This document shows, piece by piece, positions 25,246 through 35,990 of a stretch of 64,000 nt of DNA. The stretch lies in assembly GCA_963765935.1 (NCBI GenBank), contig CAVXXX010000001.1:1736001-1800000 (forward strand), read 5' to 3'. The stretch comes from JAMXLG01 sp963765935 (GTDB lineage: Bacteria; Vulcanimicrobiota; Vulcanimicrobiia; Vulcanimicrobiales; Vulcanimicrobiaceae). A program made the translations under genes and the position numbers. The notes below the pieces were generated by a model. That model saw nothing but the letters and a program-made list of their open reading frames with translations. It did not search any database and had not been told where the DNA came from. Position 1 is the first letter of the stretch, and the number at the start of each line of letters is the position of its first letter.

Positions 25246-25865
25246 TCTTCGTCGACTACGACGGCACGATTACGGATCTCGATACCTTCGACGTTCTCGT
25301 GCGCACCTACGCGGGCGCACGATTCTGGGAAGAGCTCGAGATCCAGCTTGCCGCGGGCGCGATGACGCTGCGCGAAGTGCTTGCCGCGCAAGCCGCGCAC
25401 GTCCGCGTTCCGCTCGATGAAGCCGACGCACTGCTCGCGTCCCGTACGCGTTTCGATCCGTCGTTTGCGTCGTTCGTTCGTCTGTGCGAAGCGCGCGGAT
25501 ACGAACTCGTGGTCGTGTCGTCGGGCGTGCAGCCCCTCATCGACCGTGCGTTCGAGCGAAACGGCCTCGCGCACGTAGCCGTTCTTGCCAACGGCATCGA
25601 CGCATCGGAGCGCGGTTGGCAGTTTCGCTTCCGCGACGATTCCGATAACGGCCATGACAAAGCCGCTGCCGTTCGCGCTGCGCGAGCGGCGGGAAAATAT
25701 ACGGTCTACATCGGTGACGGTCCATCGGACTTCGAAGCGGCGATCGCCGCCGACGAACGCTTCGCAAAAGCGCGCCGCGGGCTCGAACGCCACCTAAGCG
25801 AGCAAGCAATCCCTTTTATAAGTTTCACGCGATTCAGCGAAATCGAAGCACGAATCGGCCGATGA
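25218..25865 (+). CDS. HAD-family phosphatase (MtnX/SerB-like), no standard start codon
   Basis: HAD hydrolase with motif I DYDGTIT, motif II VVSSGV and motif III/IV IGDGPSDFEAA, near the MtnX/phosphoserine-phosphatase branch. The frame opens after a stop at 25200-25202 and overlaps the 3' end of rne in the -1 frame. Between that stop and motif I there is no ATG, GTG, TTG or CTG, only ATC at 25206 and 25218. The first normal start, GTG 25299, would remove the catalytic Asp. The start given is therefore a guess. Translation from ATC, -1 frameshifting out of rne or a sequence error are all possible. Confidence 0.7.
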   Translation: MDTQEKEFVVFVDYDGTITDLDTFDVLVRTYAGARFWEELEIQLAAGAMTLREVLAAQAAHVRVPLDEADALLASRTRFDPSFASFVRLCEARGYELVVVSSGVQPLIDRAFERNGLAHVAVLANGIDASERGWQFRFRDDSDNGHDKAAAVRAARAAGKYTVYIGDGPSDFEAAIAADERFAKARRGLERHLSEQAIPFISFTRFSEIEARIGR

Positions 25866-25889
25866 CTCCCTTGGAGGAAGTCGTCGGTC

Positions 25890-27923
25890 ATGCGGTTTTT
25901 ATGCCTGCTCATGACCGTCGTCGTTGCACTGTGTGCATGCGGCGGCGGTGGTTCGTCATCCCACGTTCTTCCCAACGCGTCGGCACCCGCGCTTACGTTG
26001 CCGTCATCGAACGGCACGTGGAGCGCTTCGCTTGGACCGTGGAACGCAAGCAATAGCGGAAAACTCAACGCTTTCGCAATCGATCCGCATGATGCGTCGA
26101 CCATGTACGTTGCCGGCGGCATCGGTACCGATGACGGTGTAACGACCGACACCGGTATTTACAAGACGACCAACGGCGGCGCGTCCTGGAGCGCAATGAA
26201 CCGCGGCCTTGCGGATACGACCGTCAATTGGCTGCTCTTCGACGCATCGGGACGTGCACTGTACGCGGCAACGGAGAGCGGCGGAATTTTTCGCTCCACC
26301 GATGGTGCGCAGAGTTGGCAACAGGTGAGCAGCGCGCAATCCGTGCGCCAGATTGTCGAGAGCAGCGGCACCTTCTACGCCGCAACGGCGCAAGGCGTGT
26401 TGTCGTCACCCGACGGATCGACGTGGACGACGTTTTCACCCACGGCAGCCGGCGCGAATACGCTCGCTGTTGCGGGAAGTACGATCTATGCCGGCCTTGT
26501 AGACGGTACATTGTTGCACATCACAGCGACGATGCAGCAGCGCCTCGCGGACTTCCCTGCACTCGATGCACCGCCTGCAGTTCACGCCATCGCCGTTGAT
26601 CCCGCAAACTCGCGTTCGATCTATGCGACGGTTGCAGGCATGGTCAACGGGGTGTATTCCGATGCGTTGATGCATTCGGCCGATGCAGGGGCGTCTTGGC
26701 AAACGATTGCGATTCCGCAATCATTGCGCGGCGCGCAGGCAATCGCGTTCAGCCGTGCCGTCCCGCATCGGTTGTATGTCGCCGGAATCGGAATCGCGTA
26801 CATCGATAACGGGCGCACGCTTAACGCTGCCGGCAATGGATACGGCGATGCGCGTACGTTGACCGTGCTCGACGGCGATCGTCTCGTCATCGCTTCAGAT
26901 CAAGGCGTTGCGCTTGGATCGGCGGGCGGTTCATTTACGCCCGTGACTGCGGGATTAGCGATCAATATCGTGCGCAGCGTTGCCGTGCATGGTTCGACAG
27001 TACTCGTCACCATGCAAGACTTCGCGCCGGCGCGTTCGACCGACGGCGGCATATCGTGGCAGACGCTTTCCGTGAATTCCACGGAAAACGGCAACGCGTA
27101 CATCAATCCCAATCAGCCGAATCTCTGCTACATCCTCGATAACGGCATCAACGTTTCGACGGACGGGTGTTCGTCGTTCTCCGCGGAGCCGATCGGCTCG
27201 CATATCGCGAGCACGGAACCATTTGCGAGCGATCCGTCGTCCGCGGCGACGTACGTCGTTACGGAGGGCGGCGCGTACGTGGCAACGGACGGAGTGCATT
27301 TCCGGCCGTCGGGTTGGAACGTGCCGCAGCCGGTAGACATTGTTGTGGATCCGCGCAATGCTACCCACATTTTCGTATCGTCGATGAGCGGCGGCATCGG
27401 GGTTTGGCACTCGCTCAACGGCGGCCGCACGTTCTTGCGCAGCAACGTCTTCGTTCCGCCGGGTCCATCGTATCCCAATGACGCACCCGTCGTTGCCGTC
27501 GATCCGGCGAACGGCGTGGTTGTCGCAGTAACGGAAACAGCAATCTACCGTTCCACTGACGGCGGGGCTACGTTCACGCCGGTGCAGCAAACGCAATCGC
27601 AACTGCGCGTTCGTTCATCGCTGCTGATGCAGGGACGGCGGTTGGATCCGGATTCTCGGGAACGCCAAACGCAGACGGCGGGATACAACATCGACGAGCA
27701 CGCGCAATTTGTTTCGACCGGAACCCGGACGATGCTCGTTATTACAACGTCGAACGGTATGTACGCATCGACTGACGACGGCACGACGCTACATCCGCTA
27801 CGCGCCGATGCGATCTCTCACCGTTTCGAAGCGTTCACCACGGACGGCAACGGTAAATTCTGCACGGGAACCGACGGCGAAGGCGTCATCTGCGCCTCGC
27901 TTTCAGCGCTCGCCGCACTGTAA
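25890..27923 (+). CDS. BNR/sortilin-like beta-propeller lipoprotein
   Basis: A 677-residue exported protein. A short signal peptide ends in a lipobox-like VALCAC with a Gly/Ser run after it. Repeated blades follow with BNR-type Asp-box motifs: IYKTTNGGASW near 90, IFRSTDGAQSW, LMHSADAGASW, ARSTDGGISW, IYRSTDGGATF. These fit a six- to ten-blade propeller as in sortilin/Vps10 or photosystem-assembly-like proteins. Ligand unknown. GGAGG lies 13 bases before ATG 25890. Confidence 0.75.
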   Translation: MRFLCLLMTVVVALCACGGGGSSSHVLPNASAPALTLPSSNGTWSASLGPWNASNSGKLNAFAIDPHDASTMYVAGGIGTDDGVTTDTGIYKTTNGGASWSAMNRGLADTTVNWLLFDASGRALYAATESGGIFRSTDGAQSWQQVSSAQSVRQIVESSGTFYAATAQGVLSSPDGSTWTTFSPTAAGANTLAVAGSTIYAGLVDGTLLHITATMQQRLADFPALDAPPAVHAIAVDPANSRSIYATVAGMVNGVYSDALMHSADAGASWQTIAIPQSLRGAQAIAFSRAVPHRLYVAGIGIAYIDNGRTLNAAGNGYGDARTLTVLDGDRLVIASDQGVALGSAGGSFTPVTAGLAINIVRSVAVHGSTVLVTMQDFAPARSTDGGISWQTLSVNSTENGNAYINPNQPNLCYILDNGINVSTDGCSSFSAEPIGSHIASTEPFASDPSSAATYVVTEGGAYVATDGVHFRPSGWNVPQPVDIVVDPRNATHIFVSSMSGGIGVWHSLNGGRTFLRSNVFVPPGPSYPNDAPVVAVDPANGVVVAVTETAIYRSTDGGATFTPVQQTQSQLRVRSSLLMQGRRLDPDSRERQTQTAGYNIDEHAQFVSTGTRTMLVITTSNGMYASTDDGTTLHPLRADAISHRFEAFTTDGNGKFCTGTDGEGVICASLSALAAL

Positions 27924-27981
27924 GATAACATAACATCACGTCGAGTTGCTTCCCGTCGCTCGTGGCGCGTATGCTGAACGC

Positions 27982-29268
27982 ATGCGACTGCGTGCCGTCT
28001 TTGCCCTCGTATGCGCAACCGTTCCGATCGTTGCGCTCGGTTCTTCTGCCTCGATTGCACCGTCGGCGATAGACGAGTTTTCGCGCTTAACGCAGAGCAT
28101 GCATCAGGCGCGAGTTCGCAACGACTGGCGAAGCTTTGGCCGGGAGGCGCAACGCTTGTCGGCTTTTCTCAACGGCTCGCCGGACGCCGCTATCGAAGTT
28201 GCGCGGGCGAGGGTGCATAACGGCGATCGAGCGGGGGCACTCGAGGAACTGCGTACCGTCGCGGCGTTGGGTCAATCGGTTCCAATCATCGCAACGTTAC
28301 CCGACTTTGCACCGCTTCGTTCAACATCGGAATTCAAAGCGATTCTTGCCCGGATGGCGAGCAATGCGAAGCCGCAATTGAACGCGCGTCGCGCGATGAC
28401 GCTCGACGATCCGAATCTGTTGCCGGAAGATATCGATTACGATACCGCATCGCGGAGTTTCTTCGTCACGAGCGTGTTGGAAGCCAAAATCGTGCGTATC
28501 TCCGAGGATGGCCGCACGCGAACGTTCGCGCGAAGCCCGAGCGGCTGGCCGATGCTCGCATTGAAAATCGATCGGCGACGACACATCGTTTGGGCCACGG
28601 AAGTCGCACTCGATGGGTTCAAGACCGTACCGAAACACGACTGGGGACGTTCGGCGCTTCTCGCCTACGATCTCACGAGCGGCCGCGTGCTGCGACGAAT
28701 TGAACCGCTCGTTGCTAGCGCACTCGGCGACATGGCGCTTCTGCCGGACGGGAATGTCATCGTCTCCGATGGTGCACAGGGCGCAGTCTATCGCACGACG
28801 GCAACCGGCAATAGCTTGAGCCGGGTGGATTCCAGAGAGTTTATCTCGCCCCAGACGCCTGCGTACGTGTCGCCCGGCGTCGCGCTCGTTCCGGACTACG
28901 TTCGAGGCATCGCGATTTTGAATCTGCGCACGAGAACTGCGCGCTGGCTTTCGATGAAGCGCGGGTACGCGCTCGACGGAATTGACGGAGCCTACCTTAT
29001 CGGGCGGCGTCTCTTCGTGACACAAAATGGAACGTCTCCCGCCGGCGTTGCGCTCCTTCACATCGATTCGAGTCTTCGGCAAATCGAGTCTTCAACAACG
29101 ATCGAACGAGCGACGCCGAATCTCGATCCGACGCACGGGGTGTGGGTTAGCGGCAAATTCTTTTACATCGCCAATTCGGGATGGAATTCAATTGACGATG
29201 CGGGTGTCCTCAAACCCGGGACGCATCGATCCGCCGCGTATATCATGGAGTACGATCGAACCCGCTAA
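27982..29268 (+). CDS. Secreted NHL/SMP-30-like propeller protein
   Basis: A ~428-residue protein with a signal peptide (MRLRAVFALVCATVPIVALG) and a helical TPR-like region to ~120. A beta-propeller-like domain follows with blades such as DIDYDTASRSFFVTSVLEAK, MALLPDGNVIVSDG and LRTRTARWLSM. The pattern resembles gluconolactonase/NHL propellers. Catalytic residues cannot be assigned. ATG 27982 is preferred over the upstream in-frame 27946 because it starts the signal peptide. It follows the lipoprotein gene by 58 bases. Confidence 0.65.
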   Translation: MRLRAVFALVCATVPIVALGSSASIAPSAIDEFSRLTQSMHQARVRNDWRSFGREAQRLSAFLNGSPDAAIEVARARVHNGDRAGALEELRTVAALGQSVPIIATLPDFAPLRSTSEFKAILARMASNAKPQLNARRAMTLDDPNLLPEDIDYDTASRSFFVTSVLEAKIVRISEDGRTRTFARSPSGWPMLALKIDRRRHIVWATEVALDGFKTVPKHDWGRSALLAYDLTSGRVLRRIEPLVASALGDMALLPDGNVIVSDGAQGAVYRTTATGNSLSRVDSREFISPQTPAYVSPGVALVPDYVRGIAILNLRTRTARWLSMKRGYALDGIDGAYLIGRRLFVTQNGTSPAGVALLHIDSSLRQIESSTTIERATPNLDPTHGVWVSGKFFYIANSGWNSIDDAGVLKPGTHRSAAYIMEYDRTR

Positions 29269-29348
29269 AGCGGATGTAGAAATGGGCGGTTCGGTTCCGA
29301 CTTGGCTATGTAAACCGCGGGTGACCGCGAAACCGAGAAGGAGCAGCT

Positions 29349-29738
29349 ATGAAATACATTCTCATGATGAACACGATGCCGGCCGGATCCGAGGGGATCG
29401 ACTGGCCTAAGGGCGACTTTAAGGCTCACGTTACGTACATGATGGATCTGAACCGGTCGCTCAGCGAGTCCGGCCAATTGGTCGCTGCCGAGGGACTTGC
29501 CTGGCCGAACGAAGCCAAGCTCGTGCGCGCAGGGAAAAACGGCGAGCCCGTGACTGACGGCGTCTTTCCGGAGGCGAAAGAGTTCTTGGCCGGGTACTGG
29601 ATCGTCGACGTCGACACTCCCGAAGAAGCCTACGCGATCGCCGCGCGCGCGTCAGCGGCGCCCGGACCCGGCGGCGAGCCGTTGAACCTGCCGATCGAGG
29701 TTCGCCAAGTCATGAGCGGTCCACCGGAGGACTTCTAG
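29349..29738 (+). CDS. YCII-family (DGPF) protein
   Basis: A 129-residue YCII-related single-domain protein (MKYILMMN start, GYWIVDVDTPEEAYAIAARA core, closing IEVRQV). Proteins of this DGPF/YCII type are encoded beside ECF42 sigma factors, and here the sigma gene starts 5 bases later. AAGGAG precedes the ATG. Its biochemical role is unknown; the fold is ferredoxin-like with a putative catalytic His/Asp pair in some relatives. Confidence 0.85.
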   Translation: MKYILMMNTMPAGSEGIDWPKGDFKAHVTYMMDLNRSLSESGQLVAAEGLAWPNEAKLVRAGKNGEPVTDGVFPEAKEFLAGYWIVDVDTPEEAYAIAARASAAPGPGGEPLNLPIEVRQVMSGPPEDF

Positions 29739-29743
29739 CGGGG

Positions 29744-30976
29744 ATGCAGCCACCGCAAACGGTCCCGGAGCACATGCTGCGCGATCTCGCGCCGCGTGTG
29801 CTCGGGATCGTTGCGCGGCAGACGCGCGATTTTGCAACCGCCGAAGATGCCGTTCAAGAAGCGCTCATTGCCGCGAGCTTGCATTGGCCGATGGGCGGCA
29901 TTCCGGACAATCCCTGCGCCTGGCTCATTCGCGTTGCGCTGCGGCGGGTCGTCGATTACGAGCGCAACGCAGCGTCGCGCCGCCGCCGCGAACAATCGAC
30001 GCAACTCGATGCACCGCTCACCACACCGCCCGCCGATGAGGAAAGGGCAGACGAGGACGATACGCTCGAGCTGTTTTTCATGTGCGCGCATCCCGCGTTA
30101 ACACCGGCGTCGGCAGTCGCACTCACGCTGCGTGCGGTCGGCGGACTTACAACAGGCGAGATCGCACGGGCCTTTATGGTCCCCGAGAAAACGATGGGAC
30201 AGCGTATCGCGCGCGCCAAAGCATCCATCAAAGAACTCGGCCTCTCCGTTGACGGCAACGCCGGTATTGACGCGCAGGAACGCATTCGTTCCGTTCTGCA
30301 CGTGCTGTATTTAATTTTCAACGAAGGCTACACGAGTACGAGCGGACCGAATCTGCAGCGGCTGGATCTCTCTGTTGAGGCAGTTCGTCTCACGCGCATG
30401 CTTCGCGGGTTACGCCCGCATGACGGCGATGTCGCGGGATTGCTCGCGCTGATGTTGCTCACGGACGCGCGGCGCGCGGCGCGCACCGACGCGACGGGAG
30501 CGCTCGTTCCGCTCGCAGAGCAAGACCGGAGTCTTTGGGATCGCGCCGCGGTAGCGGAAGGCACCGCGCTGCTCGAAGAGTCGTTCGCACGCGGCAGTAT
30601 CGGAACGTATCAATTATTGGCGGCGATCGGCGCGCTCCACGACGAAGCGGAACGCGCTGAAGAGACGGATTGGCCGCAGATCGTCGCGCTCTACGACGTG
30701 TTGATGCGGATCACCGACAACCCGATGGTCGTCCTCAATCATGCGATCGCGCTCGCGATGGTGAGCGGGCCGCAAAAGGGCCTTGAACGCTTGGAACAAC
30801 TAGAAGGCGATGCGCGGCTTGCGAGCCATCATAGACTAGACGCGGCTCGTGCCCATCTGCTCGAAATGGCCGGCAACCTCGATGAGGCGGCCGTTTACTA
30901 TCGACGAGCAGCGGAACGCACGACGAGCATTCCCGAACGGAACTATCTCATCATGCGCGCCGCACGGCTACGTTAG
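29744..30976 (+). CDS. ECF42-type RNA polymerase sigma factor with C-terminal TPR extension
   Basis: A 410-residue protein. Sigma region 2 is at ~10-75 (TAEDAVQEALIAASLHWP, PDNPCAWLIRVALRRVVDY). Region 4 is at ~120-170 (GGLTTGEIARAFMVPEKTMGQRIARAK). A long TPR-like extension to the C-terminus includes FNEGYTSTSGPNLQRLDLS, DARRAARTDATG and PMVVLNHAIALAMVSG. No anti-sigma gene is present, as expected for ECF42, whose extension controls activity. Its regulon usually includes the adjacent YCII gene. The stop overlaps that of the convergent protease by 4 bases. Confidence 0.9.
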   Translation: MQPPQTVPEHMLRDLAPRVLGIVARQTRDFATAEDAVQEALIAASLHWPMGGIPDNPCAWLIRVALRRVVDYERNAASRRRREQSTQLDAPLTTPPADEERADEDDTLELFFMCAHPALTPASAVALTLRAVGGLTTGEIARAFMVPEKTMGQRIARAKASIKELGLSVDGNAGIDAQERIRSVLHVLYLIFNEGYTSTSGPNLQRLDLSVEAVRLTRMLRGLRPHDGDVAGLLALMLLTDARRAARTDATGALVPLAEQDRSLWDRAAVAEGTALLEESFARGSIGTYQLLAAIGALHDEAERAEETDWPQIVALYDVLMRITDNPMVVLNHAIALAMVSGPQKGLERLEQLEGDARLASHHRLDAARAHLLEMAGNLDEAAVYYRRAAERTTSIPERNYLIMRAARLR

Positions 30977-32343
30977 TACTGACTCGAGCCGCTACCGTTG
31001 ATGTCGTTGAGGTGCGCGATGCGATCGTCGATGTACTGGACGGCACGCGCGAGTTGCGCGTCTTTCGCGGGATCGCCGAAGCGCGGTTTTTGATTCTCGT
31101 CCACAACGATATCTGGCGTGATGCCGAGGTGGTTGATGTCGCGATTGTGCGGGGTCAGATAGCGCGCGGTCGTGATCTTCACCGCGGATCCGTCGCCGAG
31201 CGGGAAGATCGTTTGCACGACGCCTTTACCGAAGGTCTTCGTGCCCATGATCGTGCCGACGCCGCTGTCTTGAATTGCACCGGAGGTAATCTCCGACGCC
31301 GACGCAGTGTGCGCGTTTACGAGCACGACGAGCGGAACCGGCGTGATCGCGGTGTCGTTCGCTTCGAGCGTCGTGATGCTCGATGCTCGAGACTCCACCG
31401 AAACGATCGGACCGGATGAGATGAACTTCGAACTCACGCCGACGGCCGCTTCGAGATAACCGCCGCCGTTATCGCGCAGATCGAGAACGTATGCGCGCGC
31501 TCCGCGCTTCTGCAAGCGGTCGAGCGCGGTGTTCAGTTCATCGGCCGTATCCTTGCCGAATACCGTCAATGCGACGTAGCCGATGTTTCCCGGCAGCATT
31601 TTATCGAAGACGCTCAGCTGATGGATCTGTGCACGCGTGATCGTGATCGGCGAGAGCGCCTTGCCGGAGCGCTGGATGCCGAGCGTCACCTTCGTGCCTT
31701 CTTTGCCGCGCAAATGCGCGCTCGCGCGATCGATGCTCCAGCCCTTGGTTGATTCGCCGTCGATCGTAACGATCAAGTCGTCTTGCTGAATGCCCGCTTT
31801 ATCGGCCGGGCCGTCCGGAACGACGTTGCTGACCGTGATGTACTTCGACGTATCGTCGGCTTGAATGACGATGCCCGTCCCGCCAAAGTTACCGCCGTCG
31901 AGCCCGCTATTGAGGTCCGCATAATCTTTCGGACTCAAAAACACGGTGTAGCGATCGTTGACCGATCGCATGATGCCGTCGATGGCCGCATAGCTCAAGT
32001 CACGCGAGCTCAACGACGACCCGGCCTCGCGCTGCGCGCGTTCGACGGCGAGGTCGATTGAATGGACGTTCGATTGCGCGGAATCGTTTGCATGAAGCGC
32101 CGGGATCGATCCGCTAACGTGGCGCGCCTTGAGGGCCTTGTTCAGTTCGTCTTGAACCGAATTCAAGACTAATTGCGGATCGACACGCTTGTAGAATTCC
32201 GTCGTCAAGTCGTTGTAGCTTACCGCGATGCGGTTGGCATCGGCCGCCGCCAAATGCGTCGTCGTTTCGGCGAACGCGGCGGGAAGGTTCACGAGCGGTG
32301 CGGCGAGGAGCGCCGCGAGGATCACCAAAGAAAGTCGTTTCAT
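30973..32343 (-). CDS. S41 carboxy-terminal processing protease (CtpA-like), copy 1
   Basis: A signal peptide (MKRLSLVILAALLAAPLVN) is followed by a cap region, a PDZ domain (VSNVVPDGPADKAGIQQDDL) and an S41 catalytic domain. The nucleophile Ser is in ASASEITSG and the Lys in GTKTFGKGVVQ. Periplasmic Ctp proteases trim or degrade proteins from the C-terminus, often peptidoglycan hydrolases. It is last in the ftsE-to-ctpA operon, 7 bases after the second S41 gene. ATG 32343 is preferred to the upstream in-frame 32394. Confidence 0.9.
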   Translation of the reverse strand: MKRLSLVILAALLAAPLVNLPAAFAETTTHLAAADANRIAVSYNDLTTEFYKRVDPQLVLNSVQDELNKALKARHVSGSIPALHANDSAQSNVHSIDLAVERAQREAGSSLSSRDLSYAAIDGIMRSVNDRYTVFLSPKDYADLNSGLDGGNFGGTGIVIQADDTSKYITVSNVVPDGPADKAGIQQDDLIVTIDGESTKGWSIDRASAHLRGKEGTKVTLGIQRSGKALSPITITRAQIHQLSVFDKMLPGNIGYVALTVFGKDTADELNTALDRLQKRGARAYVLDLRDNGGGYLEAAVGVSSKFISSGPIVSVESRASSITTLEANDTAITPVPLVVLVNAHTASASEITSGAIQDSGVGTIMGTKTFGKGVVQTIFPLGDGSAVKITTARYLTPHNRDINHLGITPDIVVDENQKPRFGDPAKDAQLARAVQYIDDRIAHLNDINGSGSSQY

Positions 32344-32350
32344 CCGTACT

Positions 32351-33751
32351 TTACTGCTGAGCGAGTTGTTTGAGCGTCGCCTTGGCGACGGCAAGCTGCT
32401 TGTCGGCGGAGGTATCGATAAGCGCCGGATCGGCCGTCTGATTCACGATGATGTCCGGCATGATGCCCTTATGCTGGATATCGCGTCCAAGCGGCGTCAC
32501 GTAGCGTGCCGTCGTGATTTTGAGTGCGCCTGCGTCGGGCATCGGATAGATGCTTTGCACCACACCTTTTCCGAATGTCTTCGTGCCGACGAGCTTCGCG
32601 AGATGATAATCCTGTAACGCACCCGACGTAATCTCGGATGCGCTCGCGGTGTATTTGTTGACGAGAATGACGACGGGTTGTAAGCCGCCGATTGCCGTTC
32701 CGAGAGCGTCCTCTTCGGAGCGGTTCCCTTGACGGTCGATCGTCGCAACGATGGTGCCGTGCGGAATAAAGTAGCTCGAGATTTTCACCGCAGCGTCGAG
32801 TAGACCGCCGCCATTGTTGCGCAGGTCCAAAATGTATCCCTTGGCGCCATGCGCTCGGCCGTCTACCAACGCCTTGCGCACTTCATCCGCGGACGTCGTG
32901 CCGAAATCGGACAGGCGGATATATTCATAGCCGTCTTCCATCTTGGCGCGCACCGTCGGGACATGGATCACTTCGCGCGTGATCGAGAACGAGTGCTCGC
33001 CCGCTTTATTGTACGGGTGGGTACGCAATATGACGCTGCTGCCTTCCGGCCCGCGGATCAATTCCTCGACGCGATCGAGCGTCATGCCCTTGACCGGTTT
33101 CCCGTTGACGGCATCGACCACTTCGCCCGGCTTCATGCCGGCGCGCGAAGCGGGAAGCCCTTCGATCGGCTGAACGAGCACCTGGCCGTCTTTCAACTGA
33201 TAAATATAGACACCGATACCGCCGAAGTTACCGCCGCTCAGCGATTCTTGTAATCCTTGAATCTCTTTGGGAGAAAGATAGACGGTGTACGGATCGTTGA
33301 CCGAATCCATCACGCCGCGAAGCGCGGTTTCCGTGAGATCCGTCGAGGCATTCGCTCCTAAGTGCGACGCATAATGTGTTTGCGCGTATGCAAGAATTTG
33401 CGCGACGTTATCGGTCGGCGGCAGCGTCACGTTCGAAACGTGTTTGGCCTTCAGATACTCGTCGATGGCTTTCGTTTCGCCGTGCGCCGGCGTTTGCGGA
33501 TCGACCGGTTTGTAGTAAGAGGTCTCGAGTTTGTTCACCGCGACATCAAGCAACTGCGCTTGCGCGTTGGCATCGGTAATATATTGGCGGACGTCGCCCG
33601 TGGTGGCGACAGTGAGCGAGCCGTCCTCGCCTTGCGCGGTACGCATCGCATCGGCGCGCATGAGCGCATATGCGGCGCCCGCCGCGGCGATAAGGACGAC
33701 GACAAGCGCGGCCAAGAGCGCACGGAATCTACCGGTCATGGGATCGATCAT
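32351..33751 (-). CDS. S41 carboxy-terminal processing protease (CtpA-like), copy 2
   Basis: An N-terminal signal anchor (FRALLAALVVVLIAAAGAAY) is followed by a PDZ domain (VLVQPIEGLPASRAGMKPGE) and an S41 domain with Ser in ASASEITSG, Lys in GTKTFGKGVVQ and FGKGVVQSIYPMPDAGALK. It is paralogous to the next gene and lies directly downstream of the EnvC-like activator, an arrangement widely seen in envelope clusters. ATG 33751 or the in-frame ATG 33739 could start it. Confidence 0.9.
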   Translation of the reverse strand: MIDPMTGRFRALLAALVVVLIAAAGAAYALMRADAMRTAQGEDGSLTVATTGDVRQYITDANAQAQLLDVAVNKLETSYYKPVDPQTPAHGETKAIDEYLKAKHVSNVTLPPTDNVAQILAYAQTHYASHLGANASTDLTETALRGVMDSVNDPYTVYLSPKEIQGLQESLSGGNFGGIGVYIYQLKDGQVLVQPIEGLPASRAGMKPGEVVDAVNGKPVKGMTLDRVEELIRGPEGSSVILRTHPYNKAGEHSFSITREVIHVPTVRAKMEDGYEYIRLSDFGTTSADEVRKALVDGRAHGAKGYILDLRNNGGGLLDAAVKISSYFIPHGTIVATIDRQGNRSEEDALGTAIGGLQPVVILVNKYTASASEITSGALQDYHLAKLVGTKTFGKGVVQSIYPMPDAGALKITTARYVTPLGRDIQHKGIMPDIIVNQTADPALIDTSADKQLAVAKATLKQLAQQ

Positions 33752-33834
33752 ACCCGCTTACCTTAACGCCTGGTGGGGGTTCTCCCGTTGCGACGAAATC
33801 TTAAATCCCGCGAAGGACCAAGGTCGCCGAGGGC

Positions 33835-35033
33835 TTACCCGTGGAGTCTCGGTGTCGGGTCGACCGGTTTGCCGTTGAAGCGGACTTCGAAATGCAGGTG
33901 AGGTCCTGTTGAATGGCCGGTGCTGCCGACCGCGCCGATTGCTTGGCCGCGTTGCACGGTTTGGCCGACGGAAACGTAGATTGCCGAGAGGTGCCCGTAC
34001 CCCGTCGACACGCTTCCGCCGTTGTCGATTAGAATGAAGTTTCCATAGCCGCCGTACCACTGCGCGAGGATAACGGTTCCCGATGCCGCCGCCGTGACGG
34101 TCGTGCCCATCGGTGCCGCGATGTCGAGGCCGGGGTGGAAGTCCGGTGCACCGCCGAACGGGTTCGATCTCCAGCCGAACGGCGACGTGATCGTACCCGA
34201 GACCGGCCACGATAACGAGCCGGGTCCGCTGCTCGGCGCTTCGCTTCCGGCGATGCCGGCCGCGCGGCGTTCCGCCTGCCGCTGCGCTTCTAATTCGGCC
34301 TGACGTTCGCGAATCAACCCTTCGAGGTTGGCTTCTTCTTGCTGCGAGAGGTCTTCGATCTCTGCGACTTCGTGCGCGACATTACGGCGCTGCGCGTCGG
34401 CGATCGATACCAGATTGCGCCGTTCATCGGCGAGCGTCGAGAGCTGGTTCTGCGCCCGCTGCTGTGCGAGTTGCTGCGCTTGCAATTGTTCTTGCGTGCG
34501 TTGCAGATCGGTTTGAACCGATTGAACCTTCGATGCGGCAGATTTACGCGCGCGCACGGCCTGCTCGTTTGCATCGATCAGCAAACGCAGATCTTCCCAC
34601 CGCTCGACGAATTCCGTGAAGGAGTGCGCCGAGAGCAGCACCGCCGCGTAGCTCAAGTCGCCGTTTTCGTAAATATCGACGAGACGGCGCTTGAGCGCGT
34701 CATCGTGCAGCGCGAGCGATTTCTGTGCCGCGTCGAGCTGAATCGTGTTCCACGCGATCTTCCGGCGCGTCGATGCTTCTTGCGCGTCGAGATCACCGAG
34801 GCGCGCGTTGACGTCGTGAATGGCCGCGTTCGTCTGATCGAGCTGCGCCTGCAGGTCATTCTCATGGGACGACGCCGCATTGAGCTCGACTCGCTTTTGA
34901 TGCAGCCGCGCCTGAAGTGCTTGACTTTTCTGCCGCTCCGCTTCGATGCGTTGCTGCAACGTCGACGTTCGCGCCTGCGCAAACGAAGGCACCAGGGCGA
35001 GCATAAGACCGAGAGCGAGAAATCGGCGTAGTA

Positions 35034-35037
<4 letters not shown>
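33835..35037 (-). CDS. EnvC-like murein hydrolase activator (M23/LytM domain)
   Basis: A 400-residue exported protein. Signal peptide to ~23, then long coiled coils to ~260 (EAERQKSQALQARLHQKRV and others). The C-terminal LytM domain is intact, with zinc-ligand motifs HPGLD and HLHFE. In E. coli EnvC the LytM domain is degenerate and activates amidases under FtsEX control. Here all ligands seem kept, so it may cut peptidoglycan itself. GTG 35037 overlaps the response-regulator stop (GTGA). It lies downstream of ftsE/ftsX, its expected partners. Confidence 0.9.

Positions 35038-35986
<949 letters not shown>

Positions 35987-35990
<4 letters not shown>

Noticed and set aside
24780..25793. 337-codon minus-strand open frame across the rne end and HAD gene
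   Set aside because: It covers the antisense of rne's disordered tail and of the HAD motifs; no domain is seen.
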